Of a stretch of 64,000 nucleotides of DNA, positions 36,083 to 43,739 are shown piece after piece. The position numbers and the translations under genes are program-made. The DNA lies in contig JAIQFD010000001.1 in assembly GCA_020073495.1 (NCBI GenBank), positions 434,001 through 498,000 on the forward strand, read 5' to 3'. Source of the stretch: Terriglobia bacterium. GTDB lineage: Bacteria; Acidobacteriota; Terriglobia; Terriglobales; Acidobacteriaceae. The first letter of the stretch is position 1. Each line of letters begins with the position of its first letter. Below the pieces are notes generated by a model. That model had not been told where the DNA came from. It searched no databases and saw only the letters and a program-made list of their open reading frames with translations.

Positions 36083-36571
36083 GTGCGCCGCCGCAGGTCG
36101 AAGAATCGGTCGATCGTCAGCCACATCCTATTTGTCGTGGCGCCGCCCCTTGCCGTATGTCTGATGGCTGCCGCACACGCCTCTCTGGGAGACTATCTCA
36201 ACCTGCTTTGGCTCCTGGGGACCGCCGGCGTATTCGCCCATTGGATCCTGTACAGCCGGCCCGGCCCTTGCTCGCGGTGGACGGAGCTGCTCGGCCTGAC
36301 CCTCGCCCTGGCGCTGCTGTTCCCCGTCATCTCGGCCGACGACGACCGGCTGCAGTTCGAGCTTCCCAACGACGTGCAGTCCCTTTTTTCGACCCCAGAA
36401 AAACAGAAGCATTTCCCGGCTTCGGCAAAACTGCACTCGCCGGAGATGATCACCGTCCGGTTCATTCCGTCTCTGCTGCACTTCCTCGACCTCGTACCAA
36501 GATCGGGCAACGTGGCGACAGTTGTTCTCCCCTCTCACACGACCGGCAATCACTCTCCTCCCCTCTGCTGA
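36083..36571 (+). CDS. Hypothetical three-TM membrane protein
   Basis: 162 residues from GTG 36083. A basic N-terminus (RRRRSKNRS) is followed by three hydrophobic segments at about 13-32, 38-56 and 66-84, then a soluble C-terminal half beginning SADDDRLQFELPNDVQSL. Two nearby residues, Asp and His, have no recognisable motif context. It diverges from the PilZ gene. No family recognised; confidence in the coding call rests on GC3 pattern and membrane topology. Confidence 0.55.
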   Translation: MRRRRSKNRSIVSHILFVVAPPLAVCLMAAAHASLGDYLNLLWLLGTAGVFAHWILYSRPGPCSRWTELLGLTLALALLFPVISADDDRLQFELPNDVQSLFSTPEKQKHFPASAKLHSPEMITVRFIPSLLHFLDLVPRSGNVATVVLPSHTTGNHSPPLC

Positions 36572-36733
36572 GCGAGGCCCCGCAGAGTCGCAGCACGCGG
36601 CTCATCGAGACACGATGATGCCAGCTGCGTTGAGATCCGGGGCCATGCGCCGGCGCACCAGTGATCAAACAACTGTTTAACCAGCGCCACGGGAGATGGG
36701 ACAGGGCGCGGAAATCGTTCCACAGGAGAAGAC

Positions 36734-36964
36734 ATGGCTGCAGGTAGTGCGTTCCTCACCCAGGTGTCGACCCACGCCTGGAAGTGTTCCGAGTGTCCTT
36801 TGATTTTCACGGTAGCGGATGCTCTGGCTGTCAATGGCATGTTGGACCGCTTCATGCACCACGTGAAACATGCGCATCAGGATGCCGAACGAAACGGCGA
36901 GGCCGGGAGTGCATCGCGAAGATGGAAGCCACGCCGGCGCGCGCGTCAGCCGGGGCCGTGCTGA
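36734..36964 (+). CDS. Small CxxC/HxxxH zinc-finger-like protein
   Basis: 76 residues. AGGAGA sits 6 nt before ATG 36734. Residues about 16-45 read HAWKCSECPLIFTVADALAV, then a helix MLDRFMHHVKHAH: a CxxC knuckle followed about 20 residues later by His pairs, as in a treble-clef or C2H2-like finger. The tail is Arg/Pro-rich. The protein at 40134 has the same plan (GWKCSHCLWRY ... FSLHICQEH), so these are paralogues of an uncharacterised small family. Possible nucleic-acid or protein adaptor. Confidence 0.65.
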   Translation: MAAGSAFLTQVSTHAWKCSECPLIFTVADALAVNGMLDRFMHHVKHAHQDAERNGEAGSASRRWKPRRRARQPGPC

Positions 36965-37118
36965 CTTGCGTCGAACGGCGGAATGAGACCAAGCGAACTT
37001 GAAGAACGGGGACTGTTGCGCGGCAGCGCAGTAACGAATGGGGCCAGAACCTCCAGGCGCCAGACAGGAAGCGCGCTCCCTGCTGGGCGTCTGAACGGTG
37101 GCCCCTGTCCCGATGCGG

Positions 37119-38321
37119 CTACTTCCTCACCGTCTTCCAATCGGTGAACACGACGGGTTTCCCGCCTTTAACCACGGTTGAGTAAACCGTGTCGAAGCCC
37201 TTGTGGTCTTCCGGCCCGTAGTCCAGCACCAGCTTGCCCAGGCCAACGTCCATCTTGTGGATGGATTCGATGGACGAAATGAGCTTGGCCCGGGTCGGTT
37301 CCTTTCCAGCCCGTTTCAGGCCTTCGACCAGCACCATGGCGTCAACGAATCCTTCCAGGCTGGCGAAGCTAGGCTCCGACCCTCCATAGAACTTGTTGAT
37401 CGCTTCGCGGTACATGGCGATGGTGGGGAAGTCGGTGCGGTCGTACGGGGGCACCACTTGGGTGATGATTGTCCCCTCGGCGTCCTTCCCCGCGTCTTTG
37501 ATGAACGCCTCAGTGCCGACGAACGACACCGTCAGGAAGATGGGATGCCATCCTTGCGCGTGGCTGCGCTTCACGATCTCCGCTACCGGGGCGTAGGGGC
37601 CGACCAGCACCACGGCTTCGGGATTAGTCGCTCGCGCCGTGCGGATGCCTCCGTCCACGTCCAGCGAGGCCCTCTGGAACGTGCCCAGTCCTGTCGGCGC
37701 CAGGTGATGTTTTTCCAGCGCGATCCTCACGCCGTCCAGGACTGCTTTTCCGAAGGCGTCATCCTGATAGATCACGCCGACCTTCTTGATGTTGAGATCG
37801 TTCACCAGGCCATTCACCATGTCTCGGGTCTCGTCGTAATACGAGGCGCGGACGTTGATGACCCAGTGCTTCAACGGCGAATACAGGAGCTGCGCGCCGG
37901 TGAACAACCCGACCACAGGCAGCTTGTGCTCTTCCGCCATCGGCACGTACTTGGCAGCCGTAGGCGTGCCCACGAAAAATCCTGCAGCAAAAACCCCTTC
38001 TTTCAGCAGGCGGTTGAAGCAGGCGGTGGTCTTCTCCGGATCGTAGCTGTCGTCGAAGGCCAGCAACTCCACCTTGCGGCCGTATACACCGCCTTTCTCA
38101 TCGACAAGATGAAGATAGGCAGTCGCGCCCTTGACGGTTTCAAGGCCCAGGAGCCTCGCCGGCCCTTCCAATGCCGAACAGGAACCGATGAGCACCTTTT
38201 TGTCTGTCACGCCGGGCTCTTCCGCCGATGCGAGCGCGGCACAGCACAGCAGTACGGCGCCCACAAGGGCTACCAGCCGCATGCTGCGAACGATGGAATC
38301 GCGATCGAAACCTCTGTTCAC
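37119..38321 (-). CDS. ABC transporter periplasmic binding protein, branched-chain amino-acid type
   Basis: 400 residues from GTG 38321, which has AAGGAGG 6 nt upstream. An N-terminal signal anchor (RLVALVGAVLLCCAALASA) precedes a Leu/Ile/Val-binding (type 1 periplasmic) fold: KVLIGSCSALEGPARLLGLE, GGVYGRKVELLAFDDSYDP, VGVIYQDDAFGKAVLDGV and VVLVGPYAPVAEIVKRSHA. Ligand may be a branched-chain or other amino acid, urea or aromatic acid; not decidable. No permease or ATPase genes lie nearby, so it is an orphan binding protein, possibly a sensor partner. Confidence 0.87.
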   Translation of the reverse strand: MNRGFDRDSIVRSMRLVALVGAVLLCCAALASAEEPGVTDKKVLIGSCSALEGPARLLGLETVKGATAYLHLVDEKGGVYGRKVELLAFDDSYDPEKTTACFNRLLKEGVFAAGFFVGTPTAAKYVPMAEEHKLPVVGLFTGAQLLYSPLKHWVINVRASYYDETRDMVNGLVNDLNIKKVGVIYQDDAFGKAVLDGVRIALEKHHLAPTGLGTFQRASLDVDGGIRTARATNPEAVVLVGPYAPVAEIVKRSHAQGWHPIFLTVSFVGTEAFIKDAGKDAEGTIITQVVPPYDRTDFPTIAMYREAINKFYGGSEPSFASLEGFVDAMVLVEGLKRAGKEPTRAKLISSIESIHKMDVGLGKLVLDYGPEDHKGFDTVYSTVVKGGKPVVFTDWKTVRK

Positions 38322-39023
38322 GGAAATCCTCCTTCCACCGTGTTGGTCGGATCTCTTCTCCGGGTACTCTTCGGGTTGCGCCAATTGTAGCCGCGGATCG
38401 TCCCTGGGCTCCACTCAAGGAACGAGGTAAACGATACACTTGGATCACGTCCCAGAAAAGCTACGGGCGGCCCCTATGTTCTGTCGCATCCTGATTGTGC
38501 CGGGGCGCTTGCGGGTGGGGAAAATTAAAAGGGCCGTGACATTGGTTATGGTCTAGCCGCCAGCTCCTGCGAGGGAGCCAACAGCGTGGACACATGCACC
38601 ATCACAGCCCCTGATGTAACCACTGCTTTCGCAGTTCCGAACCCCGACTGCCCCTCGCAGGGCCTGTCGGATTTTTCGGGTCCGGGGATCCCGCGGGTCG
38701 CCCCGCTGGACCGGTCACTCGGCCTACTTCGGACTGGCGACTAGTGTGGAAGCCAACCCTTTCGACCGTCGACGCACGAAATCCTAACCGCAAATTCCTG
38801 TTTGTCAATGCCCGAGATTGGTGCAAATCAACAAAGATTCTCGTCCGGTCCAGGGTGGCGAATCCCCAGTGAAAATGCGTACTTCATACATGCTTGCATC
38901 AATTCATCCTTGTTTTTCACACCTTTTTCCACAGAATAGCGGGGAAACCAGCGTTTTCCCGTATCAAACAAGCATCTTGACCAACGCGCGAGCTTGGCGC
39001 ATTGTGTCCCAAGCAGGAGCGAA
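38322..39023. other. 700-bp divergent intergenic region
   Basis: Between the divergent binding-protein and RNase HI genes. No gene is convincingly supported. It contains a GCTCC/GGAGC hairpin near 38570, a short plus-strand frame from GTG near 38586 with GC3-rich codons but no ribosome site, two tandem DnaA-box matches at 38913-38933, and a GGGAAA/TTTCCC hairpin at 38942-38960. Room exists for a small RNA, but I cannot identify one. Confidence 0.5.
38913..38933 (+). promoter_or_regulatory. Two tandem DnaA-box-like sequences
   Basis: TTTTTCACA (38913-38921) and TTTTCCACA (38925-38933) both fit the TTWTNCACA consensus, in the same orientation with 12-bp spacing, in locally AT-rich DNA. No dnaA/dnaN genes are in view. 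Confidence 0.45.
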
Positions 39024-39428
39024 ATGTCCGATCTCGTAGCTTATGTGGACGGCGGCTCTCACGGGAATCCGGGGCCGTCGGGCATTGGCGTCGTCATCGA
39101 GGATTCCGGCGGAGAGACCATCCGCATCGCCAAGTGGATCGGGCACCAGGACAACAACGTGGCCGAGTATGTTGCCCTGATGGAGGCGCTGCAGAATGCC
39201 CTCACCCTGAAGGCAAGGGCGCTTCACGTCTTTTCCGATTCCCAGGTCGTGGTCCGGCAGATGACCGGCGAATACGCCTGCCGCAGCCCGCGCCTTTACT
39301 CCTTGCACTGGACCTGCCGCAAGCTGGCCCGCTCCCTCCGCTTCTCCATCGCTCACATCCCGCGGGAGCACAACGAGGAGGCCAACCATCTGGCCAACCA
39401 TGCGGTCCGCGAGCGGATTCAATTCTGA
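39024..39428 (+). CDS. RNase HI-family protein
   Basis: 134 residues; AGGAGCGAA before ATG 39024. RNase H fold with catalytic acidic residues in order: Asp in YVDGGSHGNPGPSGIG, Glu in NNVAEYVALMEAL, Asp in HVFSDSQVVVRQM, and a final carboxylate candidate in REHNEEANHLAN. It resembles the short RNase HI-like branch (as in the N-terminal domain of mycobacterial Rv2228c) rather than E. coli RnhA. Probable role is cleavage of RNA in RNA/DNA hybrids. The PilZ gene follows after 54 bp. Confidence 0.87.
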   Translation: MSDLVAYVDGGSHGNPGPSGIGVVIEDSGGETIRIAKWIGHQDNNVAEYVALMEALQNALTLKARALHVFSDSQVVVRQMTGEYACRSPRLYSLHWTCRKLARSLRFSIAHIPREHNEEANHLANHAVRERIQF

Positions 39429-39482
39429 ATCGATTCTCTCCCAGTGGCCTTGTCCGGCAGGCATGTAGGCCACGCGGTCCCT

Positions 39483-39842
39483 ATGAAGGATCAAGGTAAA
39501 GACAGGCGGCGCTTCTCGCGATTACCCGTGGACGTTCGCGTCCGGGTTTTGGCCGACACCAAAGGACGGCCTATCCACAGCTTCGGCCGCGGCCACGATC
39601 TGAGCGAAGGCGGCATGGCGCTCTACGTTCCCCTGGACCTGAAGACCGGGCAGCAGATCAAGCTGGAATTCGAACTGCCGCACGCGCGCATGAAATTCGG
39701 CATCCGCTGCGTGGTCCGCAACACCGACGGCTACCGCTACGGCATCGAGTTCGTCGCCCTCAGCCCGGCAGAAAAAGAAGCCTTGCACCGCGCCGTGACT
39801 GTGCTGGCGCTCACCGCTGAGAGAGCGCGCGCCTCGGATTAG
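39483..39842 (+). CDS. Single PilZ-domain protein
   Basis: 119 residues. The PilZ signature is present: DRRRFSRLPVDVRVRVLAD (RxxxR) and HDLSEGGMALYVP (DxSxxG), followed by MKFGIRCVVRNTDGYRYGIE. A likely c-di-GMP receptor with no output domain, so it acts by protein contact. ATG 39483 begins just before the RxxxR motif; an earlier ATG at 39444 gives 13 more residues and neither has a strong ribosome site. Confidence 0.85.
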   Translation: MKDQGKDRRRFSRLPVDVRVRVLADTKGRPIHSFGRGHDLSEGGMALYVPLDLKTGQQIKLEFELPHARMKFGIRCVVRNTDGYRYGIEFVALSPAEKEALHRAVTVLALTAERARASD

Positions 39843-39949
39843 CTTTTCCCATCGCTGTCCCTCCTCCTCACACCTCTCACATTACCTTCGTAAATTGACG
39901 CCGGGCGCGATCTATCGCACCATGCAAGCGGAACCAGCGGAGGTGCTCG

Positions 39950-40132
39950 ATGGCCACTCCTGGCAGCGCACAGATACTTCCTCTGCGGATCTTCACCGTT
40001 CCATCTTCCGGCGAACAGTATTGGAATACCGACGATGCTGTCCCGGCGGGCCGCCCCCGGACCGAGACTGAAGACCGGCCGCGCAAGAGAGCGCGAGTGC
40101 GGCCGCGGCTCAACGGGCGGAGGAGAATATGA
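39950..40132 (+). CDS. 60-residue basic protein, unknown, coupled to the zinc-finger gene
   Basis: ATG 39950 has GGAGG 6 nt upstream and the frame ends at TGA 40130-40132, one base before the ATG of the zinc-finger-like gene, suggesting translational coupling. The N-terminal half is mixed (MATPGSAQILPLRIFTVPSS); the C-terminal half is Arg-rich (RPRKRARVRPRLNGRRR), as in nucleic-acid-binding tails. No family recognised. Confidence 0.5.
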   Translation: MATPGSAQILPLRIFTVPSSGEQYWNTDDAVPAGRPRTETEDRPRKRARVRPRLNGRRRI

Positions 40133-40133
40133 C

Positions 40134-40361
40134 ATGCTCCCGTCTGATCCGGAACCGCGCAAGCTGGTCTGCTCTGCATTCCTGAACCAGCTCCCAGTCG
40201 GCTGGAAGTGCAGCCACTGTCTCTGGAGATATTCTCTTCCCCTGACACAGAGCCGGCCCCGTTTTCAGTCGGCTCCACCCCGCGCCGTGATCACAGCTTT
40301 CAGCCTTCACATCTGCCAGGAGCATTCCCCGGCGCCAGACTCCGGACTCTGCGCCGCCTGA
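40134..40361 (+). CDS. Small CxxC/HxxxxH zinc-finger-like protein
   Basis: 75 residues with a strong GGAGGAG 8 nt before ATG 40134. GWKCSHCLWRYSLP carries the CxxC knuckle; after a ~20-residue spacer comes VITAFSLHICQEH with the His ligands. It matches the protein at 36734 in spacing and in the WKCSxC core. Likely a one-zinc adaptor of a family with no known function. It overlaps the short basic ORF's end context and precedes the rhodanese gene. Confidence 0.65.
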   Translation: MLPSDPEPRKLVCSAFLNQLPVGWKCSHCLWRYSLPLTQSRPRFQSAPPRAVITAFSLHICQEHSPAPDSGLCAA

Positions 40362-40370
40362 TCCCTTTTC

Positions 40371-40414
40371 CTTCGTGTCCTCCTTCTTGTACCTTGGTGT
40401 CCTTTATAGTGAGG
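40371..40414. repeat. 9-bp-phased repeat, reverse orientation of the 5752 type
   Basis: The complement reads GACACCAAG, GTACAAGAA, GGAGGACAC, GAAGGAAAA at 9-bp steps. It resembles the ACACAAAGG/TACACGAAG units at 5752-5787. It occupies the gap before the rhodanese gene. Confidence 0.55.
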
Positions 40415-40430
40415 CTTCAGAAAGGATGGC

Positions 40431-40910
40431 ATGAGGAATCCATTTATCTGTTTTGCGGCGATGGCCCTGGCGCTGATCTGCGCGTGGGAACTGCACGCGC
40501 AGCAGGCCAGAACATCTTCGGACGCGCACGCAATCGACAGCGCGCGCCTCATTAACCCGGAGGACCTGGTCAAATTGCTTCAGTCATCCAAGGGCGAAAA
40601 GCCCCTGGTCCTCATGGTGGGATTCCACGTTCTGTACGCGCAGGCACATATTCCTAGCGCCGAGTACGCCGGTGCGGGCTCCGAGGAGCGCGGGATCCAA
40701 CAGTTGCGCAAGCGCGCGGAGGCCCTTTCACGCAAAAAGCTCATCGTGATCTACTGCGGCTGCTGTCCCTGGGCGCACTGTCCGAACGTGGGGCCAGCTT
40801 ACAAGGAACTCCAGAGCATGGGGTTCACCAACGTCAAGGTGCTCTACATCGCCGATAACTTCGGCGCAGACTGGATCTCGAAAGGCTATCCGGTCGAAAA
40901 AGGACAATAG
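40431..40910 (+). CDS. Exported rhodanese-like protein
   Basis: 159 residues with a signal peptide (NPFICFAAMALALICAWELHAQ). The rhodanese fold is seen in the LINPEDLVKLLQ start, HIPSAEYAGAG, and an active-site loop in IVIYCGCCPWAHCPNVGPAY, where the catalytic Cys is embedded in an unusual four-Cys segment (CGCCPWAHC) that may bind metal or carry a persulfide. Its periplasmic location with cytochromes nearby suggests redox or sulfur chemistry. The GNAT gene follows after 10 bp. Confidence 0.8.
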   Translation: MRNPFICFAAMALALICAWELHAQQARTSSDAHAIDSARLINPEDLVKLLQSSKGEKPLVLMVGFHVLYAQAHIPSAEYAGAGSEERGIQQLRKRAEALSRKKLIVIYCGCCPWAHCPNVGPAYKELQSMGFTNVKVLYIADNFGADWISKGYPVEKGQ

Positions 40911-40920
40911 AGCCACCGCT

Positions 40921-41463
40921 GTGATCGCCACTCCCGAGCTGCGCACAGAGCGCCTTCTGCTGCGTGCATTCCGCCGGCAGGACATCCCAGACATCGTGCG
41001 TCTGGCCGGCGCGCGCGAAGTGGCTGCGACGACCCTGCGCATTCCGCATCCGTACACCGAGGCAGACGCGCACAGGTTCCTCGACACTCTGCAGACTGGT
41101 CCGGCCAACGAACTTGGTGCGGTCTTCGCCATCACGCTGCTTGATACCGGCGAGCTCTGTGGCGCCGTCGGCTTGCATCCCGACCCGGTACATCCGCGAG
41201 CCGAGCTGGGATACTGGATTGGCGTGCCCTACTGGGGACGCGGCTATGCCACCGAGGCCGCCCGTGCCGTCCTCGCCTACGGCTTCGACGTGTTGAAGCT
41301 GCACCGCATCTGGGCCAACCACTTCAAGGACAACGCCCCCTCCGGACTCGTCTTGCGGAAGCTCGGTATGCGCTACGAAGGCTGTTCCCGCGAGCACATA
41401 GAAAAATGGGGCCGCTTCATCGACCTGGAGAATTACGCCATCCTCGCCTCGGAGTGGCGCTAG
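40921..41463 (+). CDS. GNAT acetyltransferase, RimJ/RimL-like
   Basis: 180 residues from GTG 40921. Family pattern: LRTERLLLRAFRRQDIPDI at the start, AELGYWIGVPYWGRGYATEA (the acetyl-CoA loop region) and HRIWANHFKDNAPSGLVLRK, LGMRYEG at the end. RimJ/RimL-type GNATs N-acetylate protein N-termini or small amines; the substrate is unknown. It starts 10 bp after the rhodanese stop. Confidence 0.88.
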   Translation: MIATPELRTERLLLRAFRRQDIPDIVRLAGAREVAATTLRIPHPYTEADAHRFLDTLQTGPANELGAVFAITLLDTGELCGAVGLHPDPVHPRAELGYWIGVPYWGRGYATEAARAVLAYGFDVLKLHRIWANHFKDNAPSGLVLRKLGMRYEGCSREHIEKWGRFIDLENYAILASEWR

Positions 41464-41546
41464 GACTTGGAGCGGAACCAAGCGGATCTTTCTTGTGGAA
41501 AAAATCAGGGGCGCTGGCGCGCCCCTGCGGGATCACTTCCCATTTG

Positions 41547-41966
41547 CTAGACGTTATCTTTCTTGTGGCACTCCATGCACTTGCCTGCCGCCGGCGCCTT
41601 CTTGCCCGCCGCGTTTTCTTTCACGTGGCAGTCAATGCAGGTGCCCTTCTTGGCGGTCGCATCGTGGAAGGCCGCCTGGAGTTTGGTCTTCATGGGTGCG
41701 GTTGCCGTCGAGGTGTGGCAGTCGCCGCAGGCTTCCTGCGCCGCCTTCGACGCTTTTTCGGGTTTGGACGCATGGTGACAGGTGTCGCACTTGATGTTGC
41801 GATCCGTCGCGTGCGCCTTGTGCTGGAACTTTACTCCGCCCATGGGCGCCTTCAGGACGTAGGTGTCCTTGGGGGCCTTTTTCTCCTCCGCGACCAGTGT
41901 GGAGCAAGCCACGAAGACGAACGTCAGGCCGAGCAGAACAGCGAACAGTCGTTGATGATTTCTCAC
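41547..41966 (-). CDS. Secreted tetraheme c-type cytochrome (class III-like)
   Basis: 139 residues from GTG 41966 (GGAGGAG upstream). The signal segment is LFAVLLGLTFVFVACSTLVAEE; the VACS may be a weak lipobox. Four haem motifs follow: CDTCH, CGDCH, CIDCH and CMECH. Extra His residues (KFQHKAHATD, AAFHDA) could be sixth ligands, as in cytochromes c3/c7. It suits low-potential periplasmic electron transfer. The CcmABCDE genes for haem export lie 2-5 kb away. Confidence 0.9.
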   Translation of the reverse strand: MRNHQRLFAVLLGLTFVFVACSTLVAEEKKAPKDTYVLKAPMGGVKFQHKAHATDRNIKCDTCHHASKPEKASKAAQEACGDCHTSTATAPMKTKLQAAFHDATAKKGTCIDCHVKENAAGKKAPAAGKCMECHKKDNV

Positions 41967-42195
41967 GTCTCCTCCAGATGACAGGTACAGCAGCATTGAT
42001 CAGGACTTCCCAGTGTTCCACGCCGCGCTCTTGATCGGCGGGGAGTTGCCGGGGGACTTTACGGCGGCGCCCATGGCGGAAGTCCTGCAGCGCACATTCT
42101 AGGCCAGGAGATGGGTAGGCTCCCGTGAGTGCCGTCACGCAACGTTGTGACGTTCGTCGCAGCCATCCTCCGCCCTGGTGGGCGGACGGATTGCC

Positions 42196-42224
42196 TTGAC
42201 GCGTTCGGCCCGCCGTCCTAAAGT
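42196..42224 (+). promoter_or_regulatory. Sigma70-type promoter for the papain-like candidate
   Basis: TTGACG (-35) and TAAAGT (-10) separated by 17 bp, about 66 bp upstream of the ATG at 42290. A near-perfect inverted repeat around CAACGTTG (42133-42152) lies ~45 bp upstream and could be a regulator site. Confidence 0.6.
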
Positions 42225-42289
42225 TCAGGCAGCCCTAGGATTTCCGCCGCCGTCGGAACGGCTACGACGGTGGCGATCAGGAGCGACAC

Positions 42290-43018
42290 ATGAAAGCCGC
42301 GCTTGCCTCGATATTGTTCTGCGCCTTGCTGGCTCCGGGCGCGATCGCACAGCAGCAGCAACAGCAACAGGCGAATCCCCAGAAAAAGCCCGCGAAGGTG
42401 TACACCAACGACGACCTGGAAGGCCTCAGCGGCGGCATCAGCACGGTCGGCGAAGCGTCGAAGCCGGAGAAGCCGGACACAGGCACCGCTGAGGGCGAAA
42501 CCAAGTCCCCGGCCCCGACCGCCCCCAAGAGCAAGAAGCCGCCCCAGAAAGACCAATGCGCGGATTGGGGCTGGGGTGAGGTCGTCGCAGCCACTCTCGG
42601 CTCCCAAGGCGTGCCCTTCGACGCTGCATACTGGGTGGACAAGACTTGGGGAACGGGGCGGTGTTTGAGTTCGCTTCCTTCCGCATCCGGGCTTGCCAGC
42701 TCGATCGATGGCGATTACGCACTGGACGACGGGTCGAAGATCCGGGTCCAGTCCATCGTGGGCGCGCCGAGCGGCGCGGGTGTGGTTGAAAGCATCCAGA
42801 AAAACCGCCCCTTCATTGTGCTATGGCGCGGGATCCCGTACTTAGCCAGCGGCGTGCGCGGGGTCAAGATGGACAACGGCGACGGCAGTTACACCTACTA
42901 CATACGAGAGATGACGCTCAATAACCCCTACCTCGGGAAAAGCGTGACCTTCAATTCGGAAAAGGACAAGGAAAGCGAGTTGGAGGCGGTTATCTTCAAG
43001 GTTACCAACCGCCAGTAA
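42290..43018 (+). CDS. Secreted protein, papain-like cysteine-protease candidate
   Basis: 242 residues: signal peptide (MKAALASILFCALLAPGAIA), a Gln-rich and Pro/Lys-rich linker to about 82, then a domain with DQCADWGWGEVVAATLGSQG (a Cys followed by Trp/Gly helix as in papain-like/C39-type folds) and SIQKNRPFIVLWRGIPYLAS, YYIREMTLNNPYLGKSVTF. The strand where the catalytic His should lie reads GIPYLASG, with Tyr rather than His, so catalysis may be lost. The family match is tentative. Confidence 0.5.
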   Translation: MKAALASILFCALLAPGAIAQQQQQQQANPQKKPAKVYTNDDLEGLSGGISTVGEASKPEKPDTGTAEGETKSPAPTAPKSKKPPQKDQCADWGWGEVVAATLGSQGVPFDAAYWVDKTWGTGRCLSSLPSASGLASSIDGDYALDDGSKIRVQSIVGAPSGAGVVESIQKNRPFIVLWRGIPYLASGVRGVKMDNGDGSYTYYIREMTLNNPYLGKSVTFNSEKDKESELEAVIFKVTNRQ

Positions 43019-43052
43019 TCGGCGCCTGGGCATGGCTTTTCCCTGTTTCTCC

Positions 43053-43081
43053 TTGACGGCGGCGCGCCCGGGGCGTAACTT
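43053..43081 (+). promoter_or_regulatory. Sigma70-type promoter for the Lys/Thr/Gly-repeat protein
   Basis: TTGACG (-35) and TAACTT (-10) with a 17-bp GC-rich spacer, about 100 bp before ATG 43185. The -35 is identical to that of the promoter at 42196. Confidence 0.55.
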
Positions 43082-43184
43082 GCTGCCCGCTCCCGGACAA
43101 TCAGGTTCTGTCGCTGTCCCCGCCCGCGGGCTGAACTGTCTGGGCATTTCTGGGGAGCTAGCTCTCAAGGAGGATTGCACACGT

Positions 43185-43565
43185 ATGAGGAAGTTCTTAA
43201 CTATGTTGTTCACACTGGCTTTGGCCATCACTCTCTCCGCTCCGGCGTTCGCCGACGAGCCCAAGAAGGATGAGAAGAAGGACGCAAAGACTGCGGCCAA
43301 GACTGACGCCAAGGCTGACACGACAGGCGCCAAGACTGGAACGAAGACAGGCGCCAAGACAGGCACCAAGACTGGCACCAAGACAGGCGCCAAGACTGGC
43401 GCCAAGACTGGCACCAAGACTGTCGCCAAGGCTGACACGACGGGCGCCAAGACTGGAACGAAGACCGGCGCCAAGACCGGTACCAAGACCGGCACCAAGA
43501 CCGGCACCAAGACAGACGCAAAGGCGGACGCAAAGACCGAGAAGAAGGACGACACCAAGAAATAG
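43185..43565 (+). CDS. Secreted Lys/Thr/Gly/Ala-repeat protein
   Basis: 126 residues: AAGGAGG upstream, signal peptide (MRKFLTMLFTLALAITLSAPAFA), then a low-complexity region made of TGTK, TGAK and DAK tetrads. A block starting ADTTGAKTGTKTGAK occurs twice, indicating an internal duplication. There are no aromatic, Cys or His residues in the repeat. It is strongly basic and probably unstructured; it may bind envelope polyanions or act as a cell-surface stalk. The DNA is a 12-bp-based minisatellite, so length may vary between strains. A terminator follows. Confidence 0.75.
   Translation: MRKFLTMLFTLALAITLSAPAFADEPKKDEKKDAKTAAKTDAKADTTGAKTGTKTGAKTGTKTGTKTGAKTGAKTGTKTVAKADTTGAKTGTKTGAKTGTKTGTKTGTKTDAKADAKTEKKDDTKK
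43303..43520 (+). repeat. 12-bp minisatellite inside the Lys/Thr-repeat gene
   Basis: Repeated GCCAAGACTGGC and ACCAAGACTGGC units in frame, with a second-order duplication starting at GCTGACACGACNGGC near 43314 and 43431. Confidence 0.85.
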
Positions 43566-43585
43566 TCTGCATCTTTGCCTGTTTG

Positions 43586-43615
43586 ATCCCCCGGTGGCTC
43601 GGGGGATTTTTGTTT
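43586..43615 (+). terminator. Rho-independent terminator
   Basis: ATCCCCCG-GTGGCT-CGGGGGAT followed by TTTTGTTTG: an 8-bp stem with a 6-nt loop, 20 bp after the repeat-protein stop. Confidence 0.9.
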
Positions 43616-43739
43616 GCGCCCGCGGCGGAAGGGCGGAACCTGTCGCGGCGAGAAAGCATCTCACGAGTAGGTATGGCGTCCCGGATCTCCCGTCCGCTTC
43701 AGCAACACGATAGCGGAGCGTCCAGTCTGTTTCTGGCAG

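Noticed and set aside
36550-36855. 101-codon minus-strand frame opposite the small zinc-finger gene
   Set aside because: No ribosome site and no domain; the plus-strand gene has a good ribosome site and a paralogue.
43303-43520. CRISPR-like array
   Set aside because: The repeats are 12-bp coding units without unique spacers.
43197-43664. Minus-strand frames opposite the Lys/Thr-repeat gene
   Set aside because: Low-complexity antisense; the plus strand has ribosome site, signal peptide, promoter and terminator.
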